From positions 77,630,471 to 77,694,470 of the forward strand of contig CM035153.1 of NCBI GenBank assembly GCA_020205615.1: 64,000 bases of DNA, in the 5' to 3' direction. Source of the DNA: Panax quinquefolius. Taxonomy: Eukaryota; Streptophyta; Magnoliopsida; Apiales; Araliaceae. Both the position numbers and the translations under genes were made by a program. This document shows, in pieces, positions 60,011 to 64,000 of the stretch (position 1 is the first letter of the stretch; each line of letters starts with the position of its first letter). Below the pieces are notes generated by a model. It had not been told where the DNA came from, searched no databases, and saw only the letters and a list, made by a program, of their open reading frames with translations.

Positions 60011-60419
60011 TTGATGTAACAAGAAGAATTAGTAAGTGAATTGGAGAAAGTGGAGTTAGATGTGAAAAATCTGAAGAATTCGAGTAAAGTAATAGAAATG
60101 GAAGCAAGTCTGACCATACTAGATAAGGTGAAAGAAGCTCATGGTAGTGATGAAGAATGTGGTAACATTAAGAAACGGTTAGAATGATGGTGAAGAACTG
60201 AAGTATAAGATCGATGGCATTGGATTCTTTGAGATTTGAAGGATTTAATTTGGGTACCTTTAAGTACGAGAGTTAAGAGAGGAGATATTATAAGAAGTAC
60301 ATAGTAAGAGATACTCGATACACCTAGGAAGCATGAAGATGTATCAAGATCCGTGACAATATTATTGGTGGCCAAACATTAAAAGAGAAGTTGTAGAATG
60401 CGCCAACATATGTTTTGTC
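60011..60419 (+). pseudogene. Element J: N-terminal part of integrase
   Basis: Linker sequence (ASLTILDKVKEAHGSDEECG) leads to a decayed HHCC finger near 60300-60410 (MKMYQD, then YWWPNIKREVVECANICF). It stops at 60420, where an unrelated repeat begins, so the catalytic core, chromodomain and 3' LTR of J are missing. Confidence 0.75.
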
Positions 60420-61379
60420 GACGTTGAGATTTTTATTTGTACCTTCTTGTGCTTGTCTTTTGGTGTTCTCATTTTGAATGAGTTTTGTTTGAAAAAACAA
60501 GTTTGAAAAGGTTCGACATTTAAATGTTAACGATTTGACTTTTAGAGTTGCCGGTTGGTAGATTATAAATAGTTGTACCAACTCAACCGAGAAAAAGGTT
60601 TGCACAAAGACCCAATTATTGGACCTTTGCTTAACCGGTCTTGGAAACTAAAATTTGTTAGGGTTTGGGGGCTTGATTAAGCGGAGGAAGGTGTCAGCAC
60701 CCCAACCTCCATGAAAACACTAGTTCTGATCACTTTTCATTTAACTTTTATCGTGTGTATGTGTGTGTGAGAGTTGGGCCTATGTGCAATTATCTCGAAA
60801 ATAGTGTTATGCCTCATTTGCACCTATATACAAAAGGTTTGACTTTTGTATAAAAGTTCAATTTGAACAAGATATAGTAGTGATGTTTTGGAAAATAGGT
60901 TTTTAGACCCTTGTGCTCAATAGTAATTGAGGCCTTTGATACTTCCATTTTATTATGTTCGACTTGATTGATTGCTTTTATTTTCGAGATTCGAGGCATA
61001 TTTGAAAAATAAGATACAAAGTAGTGCCAAACTCCTTGTGGGCATGAGAGCCATCTAAGGATATCCGGACACTACAGATAATTTATAAGTCGGGGTGCAG
61101 TTAAGAAATGTCCATCTTGGGAACCGAATCTAGATTCGGAGAAAGGTGAATCTGTGATCACATGACTCCTAGGATCACATGAAACAAAGAATATGTACAA
61201 AAGTTGGAAAAAGAACTATATTTGAGTAAATCTAAACCATTCTAGCTTCAACGATTCTAGCTTAGTCACTTTTAAACCAATCAAAGTTAAAAGTAGCGAT
61301 TTAAGCTAATCTAGCCCATACGTTACAAAATTAAATATCTACATTATGAAAGCAATTAAAGAAAATATTTATATAAAAT

Positions 61380-61381
<2 letters not shown>

Positions 61382-61425
<44 letters not shown>
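61382..61425. repeat. (TA)n run left of MITE
   Basis: About 21 TA units directly border the foldback MITE. Confidence 0.9.
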
Positions 61426-61427
<2 letters not shown>

Positions 61428-61780
61428 GTAACCGAATCGGATGAGGGCACCCTTACTTTGTTAAAATGCGGTTTTTTTTTTTTGCTTTTTTTAAAACAAC
61501 TAATTTTTTTTAATATTTTATGGAATCGAATTTTTCCATAATACAATGTTTTGGCGTGATTTGGATACCTATACCAAAAATGTATATACGAATCTGCACA
61601 GATTGTATAGACTGCTTTTGTTATACGACGTAAATCACATCCAAAACTTCTTGTATTATGAAAAATTTCGCCCATAAAATATTAAACTTTTTTAGTTTTT
61701 TTAAAAAAAAGAAAAAAAAAAAAACAAAAAATAAAGTCCGCATTTTAACAAAGTAAGGGCTCCTCTATGTGAAGCTAGGA

Positions 61781-61782
<2 letters not shown>
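61426..61782. mobile_element. Foldback MITE (non-autonomous DNA transposon)
   Basis: The whole 357-bp block is an inverted repeat centred near 61598 (AATCTGCACAGATT). The left arm word CTTACTTTGTTAAAATGCGG (about 61451-61471) returns as its reverse complement at about 61738-61758, and further words (TAATATTTTATGG, CCATAATACAA, TTTTGG) pair likewise. It is flanked on both sides by TA runs and is absent from the second tandem copy. It encodes nothing. The transposon superfamily is not settled; TA flanks would fit a TA-duplicating group but cannot prove it. Confidence 0.78.

Positions 61783-61836
<54 letters not shown>
61783..61836. repeat. (TA)n run right of MITE
   Basis: About 27 TA units on the other side of the MITE. 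Confidence 0.9.
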
Positions 61837-61840
<4 letters not shown>

Positions 61841-61892
61841 CGATAAAGGCCATGAAGTAAACTCCATACTGATGAGAATATAAATATAATAT

Positions 61893-62930
61893 CAACGTCG
61901 GGATTTTTATTTGTCCTTTCGTTCTTGTCTTTTGGTGTTCTCATTTTAGGTGATATTTGTTTGAAAAAAAAGTTTGAAAAGGTCCGACATGTATATATAT
62001 GTCGACGATTTAACTTGGTAGAGTCGCTTGATTGTTATTTTTAAATGATTTCACCAACTCAACCGAGAAAAGGTTTGCACAACGACCCAATTATTCGATC
62101 ATTGTTGAATCGGGTCGAGAAACAAAAATTCGTTAGAGTCAGGGGGCTTGATTAAGCGGAGGAAGGTGTTAGCACCCAGACTTAGTGATAAATACTGTTA
62201 CCACCACTTTTAATTAAACTTTTATACGTGTATGTGTGTGGGGCCTATGTGTAGTTATTTAGAAGTAGTGCTATGCTTCATTTGCACCTATATACAAAAG
62301 GTTAGACTTATGTATAAAAGTTTAATTTTAACAAGATATAGCGGTGAAGTTTTGTAAAATAGGTTTTCAAACCTCTTGTGCTCAATAGTAATTGAGGCCT
62401 TTGATACTTTCATTTTATTATGTGTTTGGTTTGATTGCTTTTATTTCCAAGATGCGAGGCATATTCAAGAAAATAAGATACATAGCAATGTTGAACTCCT
62501 TATGGACATGAGATCCATCTAAGGATATCCATACATCGTAGATAATTTAAAAGTCGGGTTGCAAATGCAAAATGTCCATCAATGGAACCGAATCTAGATC
62601 GGAGAGGTGAATCTTTGATCACATGATTCCTAGGCTCACATGAAAAAGAAATATATACAAAATCTAGAAAAGAACTAGATTTGAGTAAATCTAAACTATT
62701 CTAGTTTGAATGGTTCCGATTTAGTCACTTTGAGCAAAGTTAAAGTTAGAAGTAGCAAGATTGAGGCAAATCTAGCCCTTGCAGTTGAAAGATTAAATAT
62801 ATACATTATGAAAGCGGTTGAAGCATATATTTATATAAAATTGGTAAATATAAATATATATATATATATGTAAAAGTATATATATAAGTAATAAAAAGCC
62901 ACAGATCGACAATTTGGGTATACCAATACA
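61893..62930 (+). repeat. Tandem copy 2 of the Tat/Ogre-like untranslated region
   Basis: It follows copy 1 head to tail and matches it from CAACGTCGGGATTT onward through the ATACAAAAGGTT and GTAATTGAGGCCTTTGATAC words, up to a short TA run at about 62850-62880. Without the MITE and TA runs both copies would be about 1.0-1.1 kb. The right border is blurred. Confidence 0.7.
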
Positions 62931-63600
62931 ACGTGACTCTCAATGTTAGTATATATATACGTATAGAAGTAGTAAAATGCTTAAAAATCTAAAAAATCTT
63001 AAAGTGGGCTACGTAGAAGACCTCAGATAGCTTTGATGCTGAAAACTCGGTTTCCACCAGTTAAACTTCAAAGTATGTTACAAAACATGAGCTTACAAGT
63101 GTTTAAAAGAAGAATCACTCGGTTTAGAGCACTCTAGCAGGGTTACAAAGCTATTATGGATAGAGTTTTTTCTTTCCTTTCTTTTTTTTCAAATGAGCCG
63201 CCAAGAGTTCATATTTAAAGACCGGATGGTCGTGGGTCTACCCACTACCGTTAGGATCGCCCCATGGCGATGCGGGTCCTATCGTCTCGAATTACATGCA
63301 CTTTGGCTATGCGATGTCCTTTCGAACCTTCACAAATTTCAATTCGGGCATCCAATAAAGGAGTGATGTACCTTTTCGAATGTTGTTATCGAGAGCTACA
63401 CAATGATACGAGATTAGAGGTTGTAAAAAGTCATGAAGATGTGTTCATGACCAGATCTCTAAGTCTTCAAAGTCTATCCGCTTTTCTTGTCTTGTGTAGT
63501 TGTCACTCGGATTGGAGCTATAGTTCTTATGGAACACCTTGCAGTGCATGATGTGAATTTGAATTATGTTAAGATGACGTTGATGTGATGTTAAGGTGGC
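62931..63600 (+). other. Unassigned region
   Basis: No domain was recognised. It is somewhat richer in GC around 63190-63320. The 95-codon frame at 63264-63551 has no known motif and weak coding character. It probably continues the same element's untranslated part. Confidence 0.3.
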
Positions 63601-63890
63601 AAATGATGATTTTGTCCCCACCGGTTATCTCCGGTTTGACACGAGATGTAGCATTGTTTCTCGGGGTTATCTTTGAGATTGGGTTCTTTGTGGATCTTTG
63701 AATGTACTCGTGGTTATCTCTATGGTGGCTTGACCTCTTGGGGTTATCTCGGGTGTGAACTGAGTATCTCGGGGTTGCTTACTGGGGTTGGAACTAACTT
63801 TTTCGTGGTTATATCACGAACTTGTACTAAATCCCTCGTGGTTATCTCTAAGGTTGGAACTAGATTTCTCGGGTTTATCATATGAATCTC
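63601..63890 (+). repeat. Minisatellite of GGTTATCTC-type units
   Basis: Eight degenerate units are marked by GGTTATCT-like words at about 63619, 63664, 63711, 63740, 63770, 63807, 63838 and 63870, often preceded by CTCG and followed by GGTTGGAACTA. Spacing varies from about 29 to 47 bp. The open frame 63673-63885 is a translation of this array. Confidence 0.7.
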
Positions 63891-64000
63891 CTTGATGCCA
63901 CGTTGAGGTTATTGCCGGTAGATTTGAACTATCCATCGATTTATTTAAGCCCGACGGTCGACAAGTTGCAAAGATGTCTTCAAAATATTTAGAATGGAGG

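Larger units (their letters stand above)
60420..61892 (+). repeat. Tandem copy 1 of a Tat/Ogre-like untranslated region
   Basis: This block starts CGACGTTGAGATTTTTATTT and is repeated from 61893. Shared words include GAAAAGGTTTGCACAA, GGGGGCTTGATTAAGCGGAG and GAGGAAGGTGTTAGCACC; the last resembles phrases in Tat/Ogre-type untranslated regions, from memory and not checked. It carries a MITE and two TA runs that copy 2 lacks or has shorter. No coding sequence was seen apart from chance frames. Confidence 0.7.

Noticed and set aside
61331..61675. 114-codon minus-strand frame
   Set aside because: It spans the MITE and a TA run, which translates as alternating Tyr-Ile.
1..64000. tRNA and rRNA genes
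   Set aside because: No cloverleaf with A and B boxes and no rRNA-like sequence was recognised; only tRNA-complementary primer sites are present.

Overview
The window is repeat-dominated plant nuclear DNA. It is AT-rich and holds no intact host gene. Almost every stretch belongs to an LTR retrotransposon of a plant lineage: Tekay/Del-type chromoviruses (Ty3/gypsy, iMet-type primer sites, C-terminal chromodomain), Athila/Tat-type elements (Ty3/gypsy, tRNA-Asp-type primer sites), and one Ty1/copia remnant. The only host-gene sequence recognised is a broken exon-intron piece of sucrose synthase. An angiosperm is certain; a eudicot is likely but not proven by sequence.

Layout from the left, with letters used throughout. 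A (1-2217, +): 3' end and LTR of an Athila/Tat element, inserted in the gag of P. P (2222-3627, -): Ty1/copia remnant. K (3628-4972, +): partial LTR. B (4973-17712, +): the best-preserved element, a chromovirus with 5' LTR, primer site, an extra coiled-coil ORF, gag, protease, RT, RNase H, integrase, chromodomain and a truncated 3' LTR. SUS (17713-18701, -): sucrose synthase fragment. C1 (18702-22500, +): LTR, primer site and partial gag. A 100-N gap follows (22501-22600). C2 (22601-26146, -): the same family in opposite orientation. D (26147-30453, -): Athila-type LTR, gag, protease and the first part of RT. E (30454-40365, -): chromovirus with a full 5' LTR, decayed gag-pol and a partial 3' LTR. 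F (40366-43518, +): partial LTR. G (43519-44307, -): gag fragment. H (44308 to about 45450, +): LTR. I (about 45450-53040, -): long Athila-type element with a clean 5' LTR. J (53041-60419, +): decayed chromovirus related to B. The right end (60420-64000) is a tandemly duplicated Tat/Ogre-like untranslated region, with a foldback MITE in one copy, followed by a minisatellite.

The junctions read as nested insertion: A in P, B in K, E in F, F in G, D in the 3' LTR of E, C2 in D, and I in the LTR of J. No element looks able to move on its own as assembled. B is closest, with a handful of stops and frameshifts.

Points deserving most attention: the extra acidic/coiled-coil ORF before gag in B and J; the unrelated U3 regions of B's two LTRs; the sucrose synthase fragment with introns kept; the inverted C1/C2 arms at a scaffold gap; a marked swap of CAG/CTG words for CG words on the right of that gap, which may be a base-calling artefact; and GC-rich islands recurring in the LTRs of unrelated families. 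All comparisons were made by eye.
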